Assembly: GCA_963743785.1 (NCBI GenBank)
Contig: CAVURD010000025.1
Span: 1 to 64,000, forward strand
Length of the DNA: 64,000 nt
Direction of reading: 5' to 3'
Source of the DNA: Bog-473 sp963743785
GTDB taxonomy: Bacteria > Actinomycetota > Acidimicrobiia > Acidimicrobiales > RAAP-2
Shown: piece by piece, positions 12,173 to 21,689 of the stretch
Layout of the letters: each line of letters starts with the position of its first letter
Position numbering within the stretch: the stretch's first letter is position 1
Notes under the pieces: model-generated
What the model was told of the DNA's origin: nothing
Databases searched by the model: none
Seen by the model: the letters and a program-made list of their open reading frames with translations, nothing else
Translations under genes and position numbers: made by a program

Positions 12173-13189
12173 ATGGCGGTACGCGTCGGTATTAATGGGT
12201 TCGGCCGGATCGGACGGAACTTCTTCCGTGCCGTCCTGGCCTCGGGCGCCGATGTGGAGGTGGTGGGCGTCAATGACCTGACCTCGGCCGCCACGCTGGC
12301 CCATCTCCTGCGCTACGACTCCACCCAGGGCCGACTGTCGGTGCCGGTCGACGTCGAGGGCGGCCAGCTCGTGGTGGGGGAGCAGCGCATCGCGGTGGTG
12401 GCCGAGCGCGAGCCGTCGCTGGTGCCCTGGGCCGAACTGGGGGCCGCGGTAGTGATCGAGTCGACCGGGCTGTTCACCGCCCGGGAGAAGGCCGCCGCCC
12501 ACCTTGGCGCCACGGTGAAGCGGGTGATCATCTCGGCGCCGTCGGGCGACGCCGACGCCACCTTCGTCATCGGCGTCAACGATGACCAGTTCGACCCGGC
12601 CCACGACGTGGTGATCTCCAATGCCTCGTGCACCACCAACTGCTTCGTGCCCATGGTGAAGGTGCTCGATGACGCCTTTGGCATCGCCAGCGGGCTCATG
12701 ACCACGGTCCACGCCTACACCAACGACCAGAACCTGCTCGACCTGCCCCACAGCGACATGCGCCGGGCCCGAGCCGCCGCAGTCAATATCGTGCCCGCCT
12801 CGACCGGTGCCGCCCGCGCCACGTCGCTGGTGCTGTCCTCGATGAAGGGCCGCCTCGACGGGACCGCCCTGCGGGTGCCGGTGCCGGCCGGTTCCATCAC
12901 CGAATTTACGGCCGTCGTCCACGGCAGCCCCTCGGTCCCCGACGTCAACGCCGCCTTTGCCGAGGCGGCGGCCAAACCGCCGCTCGACCATGTGCTCGAG
13001 TACACCGAGGACCCCATCGTCTCCAGCGACATCGTGGGCAGCCCCGCCTCATGTACGTTCGACTCCCTGCTCACCATGGTCCTTCCGGTCAACGACGCCC
13101 TGTCCATGGTCAAGGTCCACGGGTGGTACGACAACGAGTGGGGCTATTCGAACCGCCTGGTTGACCTGACCGTGCTGGTCGGGGGCTGA
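12173..13189 (+). CDS. gap: glyceraldehyde-3-phosphate dehydrogenase, type I
   Basis: This glycolytic enzyme oxidises glyceraldehyde 3-phosphate to 1,3-bisphosphoglycerate with NAD(P). The 338-residue protein has the dinucleotide-binding GINGFGRIGR at the N-terminus, the active-site SNASCTTNC with nucleophile Cys153, and the C-terminal WYDNEWGYSNRLVD. AAAGGAAG about ten bases upstream supports the ATG at 12173. It is followed three bases later by pgk in a gap-pgk-tpiA operon. Confidence 0.97.
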   Translation: MAVRVGINGFGRIGRNFFRAVLASGADVEVVGVNDLTSAATLAHLLRYDSTQGRLSVPVDVEGGQLVVGEQRIAVVAEREPSLVPWAELGAAVVIESTGLFTAREKAAAHLGATVKRVIISAPSGDADATFVIGVNDDQFDPAHDVVISNASCTTNCFVPMVKVLDDAFGIASGLMTTVHAYTNDQNLLDLPHSDMRRARAAAVNIVPASTGAARATSLVLSSMKGRLDGTALRVPVPAGSITEFTAVVHGSPSVPDVNAAFAEAAAKPPLDHVLEYTEDPIVSSDIVGSPASCTFDSLLTMVLPVNDALSMVKVHGWYDNEWGYSNRLVDLTVLVGG

Positions 13190-13192
13190 GGG

Positions 13193-14365
13193 ATGAAACG
13201 CCCGGGGGGGTTGCCACTGCTCGAGGACCTGCCCGACGTCGACGGGCGGCGTGTCCTGGTGCGGGTGGACTTCAACGTGCCGCTCCACATCGGGATTGAC
13301 GGGCGAGCCACCGTGGCCGACGACTTTCGCATCAGGGCGGCGCTGCCCACCCTGCGCTGGCTGCTCGAGCGTGGGGCCGAGGTCGTGGCCTGCTCGCACC
13401 TGGGCCGACCGGCCGACACCCGCGACCCGCGTTGGGAGATGGGGCCGGTGCGTGAGCGTCTGGAGGCGTTGTGCCCCGGCGTGGCGCTGATGGACAATCT
13501 CCGCTTCAACCCGGGCGAGCGGGCGAATGACCCTGCCTTCGTGGCCTCCTTGATCGAGGGCTTCGACGCCTACGTCAACGAAGCCTTCGGGGTGGCGCAT
13601 CGCCGCCACGCGTCCATCGTCGGCCCGCCGCAGTTCCTGCCCAGCGCGGCCGGCCTGCGCCTGGCCAAAGAGGTCGAAGTGCTCAGCGGCCTGTTGGACC
13701 GGCCGGCCCGGCCCTTCGTCGCCGTCGTGGGCGGGGCCAAGGTGGCCGACAAGATCAAGGTACTCAAGGTCCTGGCCACCAGGGTGGACACGCTCATCGT
13801 CGGGGGCGGCATGGCCTTCACGTTTCTGGCCGCCCTGGGCCACACCGTCGGGAACTCGCTCCTGGAGCCCGAACAGCTCTCGGCCTGCCGGGAGCTCCTG
13901 GACTCGGGCACCGAGATCCTCCTGCCCACCGACATACGAGCGCTCGAACCGGGCGGGACGTTCGGTCGACCCGGCGACGGCATCGGCCCGCGGGGCGGGA
14001 CCAAGGTCACCGAGCGCGATCTCACCGACGGGTGGACCGGGCTCGACATCGGGCCCGACGCGGCGGCCACCTTTGCCGACGTGGTTCGCCAGGCCGGGAC
14101 GGTGCTCTGGAACGGCCCGATGGGTGCCTTCGAGGACGTCCGCTTCGCCTCCGGCACGCGTGTCGTGGCGCAAGCCGTGGCGGAGAGCGACGCCTTCTCC
14201 GTCGTGGGCGGCGGTGACAGCGCCAGTGCGTTGGAGGAACTCGGGCTGGCCGATCGAGTGAGCTTCCTCTCCACCGGGGGTGGGGCGTCGCTCTGTTTCA
14301 TCGAGGGCGACGGCGACCTGCCCGCGCTCGACGCGTTGCGCCACGCGCCGAACGCGCCCCGCTAG
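13193..14365 (+). CDS. pgk: phosphoglycerate kinase
   Basis: This enzyme transfers a phosphate from 1,3-bisphosphoglycerate to ADP. The 390-residue protein shows RVLVRVDFNVPL, the substrate-binding CSHLGRP, NEAFGVAHRRHAS, AVVGGAKVADKI, WNGPMGAFED and GGGDSASAL, all landmark motifs of both domains. Its stop overlaps the tpiA GTG start by one base. Confidence 0.97.
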   Translation: MKRPGGLPLLEDLPDVDGRRVLVRVDFNVPLHIGIDGRATVADDFRIRAALPTLRWLLERGAEVVACSHLGRPADTRDPRWEMGPVRERLEALCPGVALMDNLRFNPGERANDPAFVASLIEGFDAYVNEAFGVAHRRHASIVGPPQFLPSAAGLRLAKEVEVLSGLLDRPARPFVAVVGGAKVADKIKVLKVLATRVDTLIVGGGMAFTFLAALGHTVGNSLLEPEQLSACRELLDSGTEILLPTDIRALEPGGTFGRPGDGIGPRGGTKVTERDLTDGWTGLDIGPDAAATFADVVRQAGTVLWNGPMGAFEDVRFASGTRVVAQAVAESDAFSVVGGGDSASALEELGLADRVSFLSTGGGASLCFIEGDGDLPALDALRHAPNAPR

Positions 14366-15153
14366 TGGCCGGTCGGCGCCCGCTGATCAGCGGGAATTGG
14401 AAGATGCACCACGATCACATCGAGGCGCTGCACATGGTGCGCGACCTCGGGTTGCGTCTCAAGCCCGATGACGTAGCGGCGGTCGACGTGTCCGTCCACC
14501 CGCCGTTCACCGACCTGCGGACCGTGCAGACCCTGGTGGAGAAGGAAGCCATTCCGATCGCCCTCGGCGCCCAACACTGCTCGGAGGCGGATGCCGGCGC
14601 CCGCACCGGGGAGGTCAGTGCGCAGATGCTGGCCCGCCTGTCCACGAGCTACGTCCTGGTCGGGCACTCGGAGCGGCGCCAGCTGTTCGGCATGTCCGAC
14701 GAGACCGTGACCGCCACCGTGGAGGCCGTGTTTCGGCATCAGATGACGCCCATTCTCTGCGTCGGTGAGACCGAGGAACAGCGGTTGCGCTCACAGACCG
14801 AGTCGACGCTGGAACGGCAGGTCCTCACCGCCCTCGAGGGTCTGGCGCCCGAGCAGGTCGCCGGGGTGGTGGTGGCCTACGAGCCCATCTGGGCCATCGG
14901 CAGCGGCCAGGCCGCCAGCGCGGTCGACGCCGAGGACGCCTGCGTTTTCATCCGGGCCATGGTGGCCAAAGCCGCCGGTGAAGCCGCCGCCGACGCGATA
15001 CGAATCCAGTACGGAGGGTCGGTCCAGGCGGAGAATTCTGCCGATCTGCTGGCTGAACCGGACGTGGATGGCCTGTTGGTCGGTGGAGCGAGCCTCCAGG
15101 CAGCCAGCTTCCTCGACATCATTCGGGCCTGCGCCGCCTGCTACCGTTCCTAG
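14365..15153 (+). CDS. tpiA: triose-phosphate isomerase
   Basis: This enzyme interconverts dihydroxyacetone phosphate and glyceraldehyde 3-phosphate. The 262-residue barrel has ISGNWKMH with the catalytic Asn and Lys, GHSERR with the catalytic His, VAYEPIWAIGSG with the catalytic Glu, and the phosphate loops IQYGGSVQ and LVGGASL. A GTG at 14365 overlaps the pgk stop, implying translational coupling. The length is normal. Confidence 0.97.
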   Translation: MAGRRPLISGNWKMHHDHIEALHMVRDLGLRLKPDDVAAVDVSVHPPFTDLRTVQTLVEKEAIPIALGAQHCSEADAGARTGEVSAQMLARLSTSYVLVGHSERRQLFGMSDETVTATVEAVFRHQMTPILCVGETEEQRLRSQTESTLERQVLTALEGLAPEQVAGVVVAYEPIWAIGSGQAASAVDAEDACVFIRAMVAKAAGEAAADAIRIQYGGSVQAENSADLLAEPDVDGLLVGGASLQAASFLDIIRACAACYRS

Positions 15154-15189
15154 GCCGTTTCTGGCGACACGCACTGAGCTGGAGGATTC

Positions 15190-15426
15190 GTGTCTGCAGG
15201 TACTTGGGTTTATATCGGGATTGAAGTGGCCGCGGCACTGGGTCTGATCTTCCTCATTCTCATGCACAGCGGCAAGGGCGGCGGTCTCTCCGACATGTTC
15301 GGTGGAAGCGTCGGGGCCGCCGCACAGGGCTCCACCGTGGTGGAGAGAAACCTGGATCGCATCACGGTCACCGTGGCCATCATCTTCACCTTTACCACCC
15401 TCACTTTGGACCTTCGGCTGCAGTGA
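15190..15426 (+). CDS. secG: preprotein translocase subunit SecG
   Basis: The 78-residue membrane protein has two hydrophobic spans (about residues 5-24 and 57-74) joined by the conserved loop GKGGGLSDMFGGS. SecG helps the SecYEG channel export proteins. A GTG start follows GGAGG. The position directly after tpiA matches the usual order in actinobacteria, and it overlaps the next gene by four bases. Confidence 0.95.
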   Translation: MSAGTWVYIGIEVAAALGLIFLILMHSGKGGGLSDMFGGSVGAAAQGSTVVERNLDRITVTVAIIFTFTTLTLDLRLQ

Positions 15427-17228
15427 CACACCGGGGCCGCGGGCCCGGGTGGCGACGAGGTCCGATCCTGTGCGGTCTCGCCGTGGCGATCCTTCTCTCG
15501 GGGTGCGCCAAGGCGGGTTCGACCACCACCACGGTGACGTACGTGGCCGTGTCGGGTGGAACGATCTCCTTCGGCCTGAGCCAGGGGCCAACCGGGTGCA
15601 ATCCGCACACGCCGACGGGGAGCTCTTCGGCCACCCGCCTCCTCCTGGCCGCCGTGCTGCCCAGCCCGTTCGTCGTGGACGGCACGGGCACGGTGACCCC
15701 CAATTCCAACCTCATTCAACAGTCGGAATTGGTCAGCACCAAGCCGGAGACCATCATCTACACGCTGAATCCGCAGGCGGTGTGGTCGGATGGCGTCCCC
15801 ATCACGGCCAAGGATTTCATCTACGCCTGGCATCAGCAGAGGGCGGACGCACCAGCCGACCCGGCATCGGTGGCCAGTGTGGCGGGCTACCGCGACATCG
15901 CGTCGATCACGGGCAGTAACAACGGTCGCACGGTGACGGTGGTGTTCCATGCCCTCTTCGCCGATTGGCAGATGCTCTTTGCCAACCTGCTGCCGGCCCA
16001 CATCATGGAGACCGTCGGATGGAACCCCCAATGCTCCTCTGTCAACCCGGCCATTGACCTCTCGGGCGGGCCCTTCGAGATCGCCTCGGTCTCGGCCCAG
16101 ACCATCGGCCTGGAGGCCAACCCGAAATGGTGGGGGACGACACCCAATGTGCGCCGCATCACAGTTCACATCGCGTCAAGCCCCCAGCAACTGATGCAAT
16201 GGATCCAGTCGGGTTTCGTCCAGGTGGCCCTGCCCGGCTCCATCACGTCCGGCTCTTTGAGCCAGGTGACCTCCTTGCCTGGCGTGCAGAGCTCGGTCGA
16301 CCCCTCCAGTACCTTCCTGCAACTCGAAATGGCCAGCGATCCGGCCACCCCGACCACCGCCGACGTCCGGCAGGCCATTGCCCTCTCGGTGGACCGCCAG
16401 GCGCTGCTGAACCAGCAGGTGAACTGGGCGGTCCCCACAGAGCAGGTGGCGACCAGCCACATCGAGGTGCCGGGTCAGCCGGGGTACCACGTCCCGCCCG
16501 CCTCGGACACTCCACCGACCGTCCCGACTTCGACGACCACCTCGACCACCACCGTCGGACAGGGCGGGTCGGTCGACTTCCCGGCCACGTCCGTTCCCGA
16601 ACAGGCAGCCGCGCTGATGGAGAGCGCCGGCTACTTCCGATCTGGTTCTGACCCGTGGGAGACGAGTGTGGTCGGAATGCCGCTGACCCTGCGACTGGCC
16701 GTTGACGAGGGTGACGCCTGGGCCGCGGCAACCGCGCCGCAGCTGCAGGAGCAGCTGCAGGCGGCCGGCTTCGTGGTATCCCTGGTTCCCGAGACAGACG
16801 CCGCGGCGACGGGAGCGGCGCTGTCCGAGGACACCGCCGAGTTGGCACTCCTGCCGTTGACCGGCTCGCCTTTCCTGAGTCAGGCCGTGGCCTGGTACAC
16901 GCCGTTGCTGGGGGCTCCGGGCGTGGACGGATCGCAGAACTGGACGGGCTACAACGATGCCACCTTCAATCAACTGGTGACCACGGCGTCGCAGCAGCTC
17001 AATCCCAACACGGCGGCGACCGACTACGACACGGCCGACGCGAAGCTCTGGACCGACATGGTGGGCCTGCCCCTCTTCGTGGAACCAAGTGCACTGGTGT
17101 GGAGCCGCACGGTGGGCGGAGTCATGCCGACGCCCATGAGCGACAGTCTCCTGTGGTACGCCCAGGATTGGGCCATCCGGGTCCCCGAATCCACCAACAG
17201 CACGACGCCGTCGCTACCCGGCCAGTAG
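15423..17228 (+). CDS. ABC transporter substrate-binding lipoprotein, family 5 (peptide type)
   Basis: The 601-residue protein begins with a basic stretch, a hydrophobic core and the lipobox LLSGC, so it should be lipid-anchored outside the membrane. The body matches family 5 solute-binding proteins: TKPETIIYTLNPQAVWSDG, then ITAKDFIYAWHQQ, and a C-terminal RTVGGVMPTPMSD. A Thr-rich low-complexity insert lies near residue 365 (SSTTT-like, encoded around 16530). No permease or ATPase genes adjoin it, so the ligand is unknown. It is coupled to secG by a GTGA overlap. Confidence 0.88.
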   Translation: MTHRGRGPGWRRGPILCGLAVAILLSGCAKAGSTTTTVTYVAVSGGTISFGLSQGPTGCNPHTPTGSSSATRLLLAAVLPSPFVVDGTGTVTPNSNLIQQSELVSTKPETIIYTLNPQAVWSDGVPITAKDFIYAWHQQRADAPADPASVASVAGYRDIASITGSNNGRTVTVVFHALFADWQMLFANLLPAHIMETVGWNPQCSSVNPAIDLSGGPFEIASVSAQTIGLEANPKWWGTTPNVRRITVHIASSPQQLMQWIQSGFVQVALPGSITSGSLSQVTSLPGVQSSVDPSSTFLQLEMASDPATPTTADVRQAIALSVDRQALLNQQVNWAVPTEQVATSHIEVPGQPGYHVPPASDTPPTVPTSTTTSTTTVGQGGSVDFPATSVPEQAAALMESAGYFRSGSDPWETSVVGMPLTLRLAVDEGDAWAAATAPQLQEQLQAAGFVVSLVPETDAAATGAALSEDTAELALLPLTGSPFLSQAVAWYTPLLGAPGVDGSQNWTGYNDATFNQLVTTASQQLNPNTAATDYDTADAKLWTDMVGLPLFVEPSALVWSRTVGGVMPTPMSDSLLWYAQDWAIRVPESTNSTTPSLPGQ

Positions 17229-17321
17229 GTCTCTCCGGTCAACTGCGACGAGCAGGTTGGCGATCGGTGTCCAAAGGGCGACGCGCTACGCTCTTTGAGC
17301 GCTCATCCGAGTCGCACACTC

Positions 17322-17405
17322 GTCGGAGTGGCGGAATAGGCAGACGCGCCAGCTTGAGGGGCTGGTGCCCGCAAGGGCGTGGGGGTTCAAGTCCCCCCTC
17401 CGACA
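17322..17405 (+). tRNA. tRNA-Leu (anticodon GAG)
   Basis: A seven-base acceptor stem GTCGGAG pairs with CTCCGAC at 17398-17404. The anticodon stem CCAGC/GCTGG encloses the loop TTGAGGG, giving anticodon GAG. A long variable arm (TGCCCGCAAGGGCGT) and the T-arm GGGGGTTCAAGTCCCCC make it a class II leucine tRNA. CCA is not encoded. Its 3' half is the attachment site of the island that follows. Confidence 0.97.
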
Positions 17406-17406
17406 C
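17352..17406 (+). repeat. putative attL (3' half of tRNA-Leu)
   Basis: This 55-base segment, from the anticodon stem to the end of the tRNA, recurs at 26872-26925 with one base missing. A direct repeat of a tRNA 3' end next to a tyrosine recombinase gene is the classic mark of site-specific integration. Confidence 0.85.
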
Positions 17407-17468
17407 GTGGTTTGACCTGGGGACACGTCACGAAGATATTCAGCGGGGGAGTGGCGAGCAATCCGGGC

Positions 17469-17501
17469 CGTTGAACCACGTTGAATAGCGAGATTCAACG
17501 G
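17469..17501 (+). promoter_or_regulatory. putative integrase arm-type sites, left end
   Basis: CGTTGAA occurs at 17469-17475 and 17479-17485, with an inverted copy TTCAACG at 17494-17500. The outer two give an inverted repeat CCGTTGAA/TTCAACGG. TTGAATAGCGA at 17481-17491 is nearly repeated near the right end of the island (26773-26783). The location between the core repeat and the recombinase gene is where arm sites normally lie. Confidence 0.45.
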
Positions 17502-17505
17502 GACG

Positions 17506-18610
17506 CTATTTGCCGATGGAGCGAAACTCTGCGGCGTCGGCGTCCGGCTGCTGTTCGGCTGCTCGCATGAGTGCTCCGAGACGGTCAGCGATTGCGGTGT
17601 CCCGCTCGGTAGTCGCGTGCTGATACCGCAGCGACATTGTGGGTGTGCCATGACCGATCCACGAGATCAGTTCTGGATCGTTGCGCCGGTTGTGGCGGCC
17701 CATGTAGCACCGCTGCCGTGAAGGTCATGCAAATGGAGTCCACTGACCCCACGCCCCCGCAAGCTGCCGCCCAGCGGTGTCGGAACTTGCTGCGCCGCAA
17801 GGGATGACCCTCGGGTGACGTGAATAGGAGGGCATCCGGCTCGGGGCTCACGTGGTCATTCAGGTGGTCCTCAATGGTGCTATGAGGTCAGCGGGGAGGG
17901 CCACAGTGCGCCGACCCGACGCAGACTTGGGTGGCCCGAACGTGACCCGGCCGTCAGCCAACTCCACCGCCGATTCCTCGACTTGGATTGTCTTGTGGAG
18001 TACGTCAACTCGGTGCCGTCGCAATCCAGCCAACTCACCGAAGCGCAATGAGCCATAGGCCGCCAGTAAGACCATGGCCTGATATTCGGCATCCATCGCC
18101 GCTGTGATTTTCGCCACCTGGTCGGGCATGGCAACCGGTCGCTCGGCGGGAGTCTCACGACCCCGTTCTTGACTCGACACGGGTTGATTCGCAGGAGACC
18201 GTCCTCAACGGCCTGATTGAGCATGGTCCGGGCGAGGCGATATGCCTTCGCCGGCTGGGTGGACTTGGGACGCTCGGTCAGCATCGTGACGTGCCATGCC
18301 CGCCAAGTCTCCGGAGTCATAGACCCGAGCACTACCGTGCCGAGCTCGGGCTCGAGCCAGAGTCGCCACAACGCGGCATAGAGCTCCTGGGTGCGCGGTC
18401 CTAGGTCCAGGCGTTGGGCCAGCCAGCGTTTGCCGTATGCGCCGAACGTTTCTTCAGCGAGCTCGGGCGGCCGCCAGTCGCACGAGACAATCTCGGTTGA
18501 CACTGTCGAAAGCCATGCATCGCAGTCGGCCACCGTCGCGAACGTTGTTGCCCTGCCTCGGCGTTTTCCGTCAGGCCCCAGGTATGAGGCGCCGAGGCAA
18601 CAGTGACCGA
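17506..18610 (-). pseudogene. tyrosine recombinase (integrase), multiply frameshifted
   Basis: Pieces of one integrase can be read on the minus strand in several frames: a decayed AP2-like N-terminus (SYLGPDGKRRGRATTF, about 18560), a core-binding domain (EETFGAYGKRWLAQRLDLGP, up to about 18180), a catalytic section with the first Arg in AAYGSLRFGELAGLRRHRVD (17860-18180), and a C-terminal part with the Tyr nucleophile in TMSLRYQHATTERD (17506-17703). At least three frame breaks separate them, and the HxxR segment is scrambled. It points toward the tRNA, as expected for the integrase of the flanked element. Confidence 0.85.
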
Positions 18611-18637
18611 TATCCAGAATCGACTCATCGGGGGCGG

Positions 18638-19309
18638 TTAGGGCAGCGGGACTAGCCAGATACCTCTCGTGGGTTTCAGTGGGTCCTTGTAGATTCCGAC
18701 GTAGGTGCCCGTCTGGCCGGGGTCATCGAAGCAGACGCTGCCCGATGCTGACCCGCCCGGCATGATTTGACCCGAACCCAGACTCCCCGTCGCGGCCAAG
18801 TCGGCATTTGCAGCAGTTCCAGCCGGAGTGTGGAGTGACCAGTAGTTTTCGTTGTAGCCAATTGTTGATGAATGTAAATTCCCGATATCGACGGCCGCAC
18901 AGATGGTTCCTGTGCCCGAGCTGTCCTTCGACCGAGTCCATGTCGCAGTAACAAACGCACCTCCGATGCCGATGGGGTTCGGGGTGGTATCGGTTGCGAC
19001 ACAATCGGTGGATTGCCTACCTGGGTAGGTCGGCGGACTGGAAGTGCAACCAACTGTCTTATCAAAATTTAGGTTGAAGAAGTTGCTGTTGCTGAGGTTT
19101 ACCACGGCAATGATGACGAACACGATGATGGCCAGCACGATGAGGCCGACAACCCCGAGAGGCACGAAGCACCCCCACCTACGGACGCTCTTCTGGACGG
19201 CCAGAACCTCTGACGGCGGCAGGCGGGGAGGCTGCCCAGCGGACCCGGGCGGATACGACACCCTGTCGGACGCCAGCCACGAATATGGACCCTGCGAAAT
19301 GTCGCTCAT
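18638..19309 (-). CDS. single-pass membrane protein with extracellular domain, hypothetical
   Basis: The 223-residue protein has a Pro-rich cytoplasmic N-terminus with RRWG, one strong membrane span (VVGLIVLAIIVFVIIAVV, about residues 52-70), and an exported domain. That domain contains cysteines, ATWTRSKDSSG and a C-terminal GIYKDP...RGIWLVPLP, suggesting a beta-sandwich of the DUF4352-like kind, though I do not recognise it firmly. TAGGTT nine bases before the ATG may be a leaderless promoter. It is the first intact gene of the island. Confidence 0.7.
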   Translation of the reverse strand: MSDISQGPYSWLASDRVSYPPGSAGQPPRLPPSEVLAVQKSVRRWGCFVPLGVVGLIVLAIIVFVIIAVVNLSNSNFFNLNFDKTVGCTSSPPTYPGRQSTDCVATDTTPNPIGIGGAFVTATWTRSKDSSGTGTICAAVDIGNLHSSTIGYNENYWSLHTPAGTAANADLAATGSLGSGQIMPGGSASGSVCFDDPGQTGTYVGIYKDPLKPTRGIWLVPLP

Positions 19310-19507
19310 GCTGTTGCGAACCTACGAGCCAGCGGGTTGCATCTGATCTCGCTCCTCCAATAGATCGGCTCCACCAATTGTCCGCCTCCCTTCAGGCGAT
19401 TGCTGTCACATCCGTGACACTTTGGGGGTCACCAGTTCGCTGAAGCTCTCTATTGTAGGTATGTCATAACGCCGGGACGGGGTGCCACCGTGCGGCACGT
19501 ATGAGGC

Positions 19508-20299
19508 ATGGGCAGAGAACGTTGCAAGCCGACTCCGGTCGAGCCAAGCTGGAGTGTGTCCGAAAACCGATTCGTCGGCGAGATCGCCAGAACCTATGAC
19601 CAACCTGGGACGGGGATGTTCGCCGACGGCGTGCTCGAAGCGACCGTCGACTGTCTGGTCGAGTTGACCGACGGCGGGGCGGCGATGGAGTTCGCCATTG
19701 GGACTGGCCGGGTCGCCGTCCCTTTGGCTGCCCGGGGTGTTTCGGTCTCCGGGATCGAGTTGTCTGCAGACATGCTCGATGTACTGCGGTCGAAACCCGA
19801 CGTGAGCGATATTACGGCCGTCGAAGGCGACATGGCCGTGACATTCGTGGAGGGCGAGTTCTCCCTCGTGTACCTGGTCTTCAACACGATTCAGAACCTG
19901 ACGACGCAGGAGGAGCAAGTGGCGTGTTTCGAAAACGCAGCCCGGCACCTTCGCCCCGGCGGCCGCTTCGTAATAGAGACCAGCGTGCCGGGTCTTCGCC
20001 AGCTACCACCGGGCAACTCCGGTGTCGCGTTTGCATTAACGGAGGATTACATCGGCATCGACGATTTCATTGACCGTACGCACAAGCAGATCTCCCGTTC
20101 GCGGCACTTCAACCGACTTCCTGATGGCAGCTTCAGCGAATTATCGCTGCCGTTCCGATATGTGTGGCCGGCTGAGCTGGACCTGATGGCTCGGATCGCG
20201 GGAATGACGCTGGAACATCGATGGGGCTGGTGGGATCGCTCGCCGTTTACAAGTGAGAGCGCTTGGCATGTCAGCGTGTGGCGTCTCCCGGAGGCTTAG
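19508..20299 (+). CDS. class I SAM-dependent methyltransferase
   Basis: The 263-residue protein has the SAM-binding motif I MEFAIGTGRVAVPLAARG at about residues 59-76, the acidic motif II SGIELSADML, motif post-II VEGDMA, and the NAARHLRPGGRFVIE strand. It resembles small-molecule methyltransferases with a C-terminal beta layer (LPFRYVWPAELDLMARIAGM). The acceptor is unknown. The first ATG was chosen; GTG codons about 16 residues in are possible. Confidence 0.85.
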   Translation: MGRERCKPTPVEPSWSVSENRFVGEIARTYDQPGTGMFADGVLEATVDCLVELTDGGAAMEFAIGTGRVAVPLAARGVSVSGIELSADMLDVLRSKPDVSDITAVEGDMAVTFVEGEFSLVYLVFNTIQNLTTQEEQVACFENAARHLRPGGRFVIETSVPGLRQLPPGNSGVAFALTEDYIGIDDFIDRTHKQISRSRHFNRLPDGSFSELSLPFRYVWPAELDLMARIAGMTLEHRWGWWDRSPFTSESAWHVSVWRLPEA

Positions 20300-20351
20300 A
20301 CGCACGCAGGCTGGATCGCCTGGCTCCTGCTAGTCGTGAGGTCCAGCCTGC

Positions 20352-20371
20352 CCCCGAACGCCGGACTGGGG
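20352..20371. repeat. short palindrome-like extragenic motif, copy 1
   Basis: CCCCGAACGCCGGACTGGGG has complementary CCCC/GGGG ends. Related copies lie after genes at 36717-36736 and 42851-42868. It may be a REP-like element or a terminator remnant. Confidence 0.35.
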
Positions 20372-20375
20372 TCAC

Positions 20376-20876
20376 CTACTCCGAATGAGTAGAGCTGGGA
20401 GTCCTTGCTGGTGATGCACCCATCTCCTTGGCGGCGTGGAGAAAGATGTCCGGAGCTGGCTTGCCATTCTCTACGTCATCGACACTGAAGATCCGTCCAC
20501 GGAACTCGTCGAGCAGTTCGGTCTTACCGAGGGTAAACCGCATTCGATCGTGACTTCCGCTCGATGCGACACACGTTGGAAGCGCTATCTCGCGCAGCGC
20601 ATCGATGATCCCCGGCACCGGCTCGAGCTCCGCCTCGAACACCTCTCGGTAGCGAGCCTCGAACGCGGAGTCCCAGTCAATGCTCCGGCCGAGGTGCCGC
20701 TCGATCTCTTGGTGCATGTATGACGCAGACCTGCCGACAAATCGCTCGACTATGTCGGACTCAGTCAGCGACCACCCGAGGCCGGTGACGATCTCAGCCT
20801 CGACGCGGATGGCTAGCCGCTCACTATCGACCAAGACGCCATCACAGTCGAAGATGACGAGGTCAAAATTGCCCAC
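20376..20876 (-). pseudogene. HAD-superfamily hydrolase, truncated at the C-terminus
   Basis: The protein opens with DLVIFDCDGVLVDSE, the HAD nucleophile motif, has a helical cap with WDSAFEARYREVFEAEL, then SSGSHDRMRFTLGKTELL and GKPAPDIFLHAAKEMG. It should continue into the Mg-binding VEDS-x-x-G motif, but after GASPART it runs into SSTHSE and stops. With motif IV lost it is probably inactive. A GTG at 20876 with TAGGCT seven bases upstream fits a leaderless start. Confidence 0.75.
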
Positions 20877-20974
20877 CGGCATGAGCCTAGGACAGGTCCG
20901 GATGGAAGTGGCCCGCCTGCCCCAATCCGCCGGTTCGGGGGCTTTCTCCAGAGTTCCCCTGTACCGTGATTCTC

Positions 20975-21484
20975 ATGAATGGTGATGCCACCGGCGCCGC
21001 CGCATCGCACCGGACGCCACCGGCAGGATCTGTGGGCGGCTGGGTGCCTTGGACCGTCGTCCTCGCCCAAAGCGCTGACATGTACGGCGTGCGTCAAGAT
21101 TTCGAGGCGTTTCCTACTGGGGTCAGATTCACGCCTCGTGCCCGATTTCGCCCTGACACGTTCGATCCGATTCCTGCATCCGGCAAGCCAAGCCTGCTTC
21201 CCGGGACACCGGGCGGTCTCACCTTTGCCGTCACCTTCTCGGATGGTCGGAGTAGGAAATCTGAGCCGGGTGGTGCGGCCGATGGGGAAGTCATCCTCCA
21301 GTACTCCAGGGGGTCAGGAGGTTCCGACGCGTGGTGGATGGCATACTGGCTATCGCCACTGCCACCGTCTGGACCGCTCACCTGGCATGTCGCCTGGCCG
21401 GAGATGAGGACGCCCGAGGACTCAGTTGTCGTGGATTCTGCTGAGCTGATCGAGGCGGCGAACGGCGCTCGGGCCCTCTGGTAG
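20975..21484 (+). CDS. conserved hypothetical protein
   Basis: The 169-residue protein has no domain I can name. Its C-terminal half has an amphipathic beta pattern ending WWMAYWLSPLPPSGPLTWHVAWP, then a helical SAELIEAANGARALW tail; I believe this style occurs in other actinobacterial proteins but could not check. TACCGT ends seven bases before the ATG at 20975, supporting a leaderless start there rather than the GTG at 20966. It diverges from the truncated HAD gene. Confidence 0.65.
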   Translation: MNGDATGAAASHRTPPAGSVGGWVPWTVVLAQSADMYGVRQDFEAFPTGVRFTPRARFRPDTFDPIPASGKPSLLPGTPGGLTFAVTFSDGRSRKSEPGGAADGEVILQYSRGSGGSDAWWMAYWLSPLPPSGPLTWHVAWPEMRTPEDSVVVDSAELIEAANGARALW

Positions 21485-21689
21485 CTGGGCCGCCGACTGA
21501 CCCCGTTCGCCGGGTAGGGCTAGGCGAGGGAGGCAGCCTCCAGTCCGGGTTGTCGGCGTCCCACTACCGACGGAGACGCCGTAGGGACAGAGGCTGCTTA
21601 CCATCCGCCCTGGGCCCACCCTGGCCCTTGGGGAAGGCCACCCAGCCATCCCGGCCGCTCCGAGGCGTCAGGGTGGACCCCTTGGCTAC

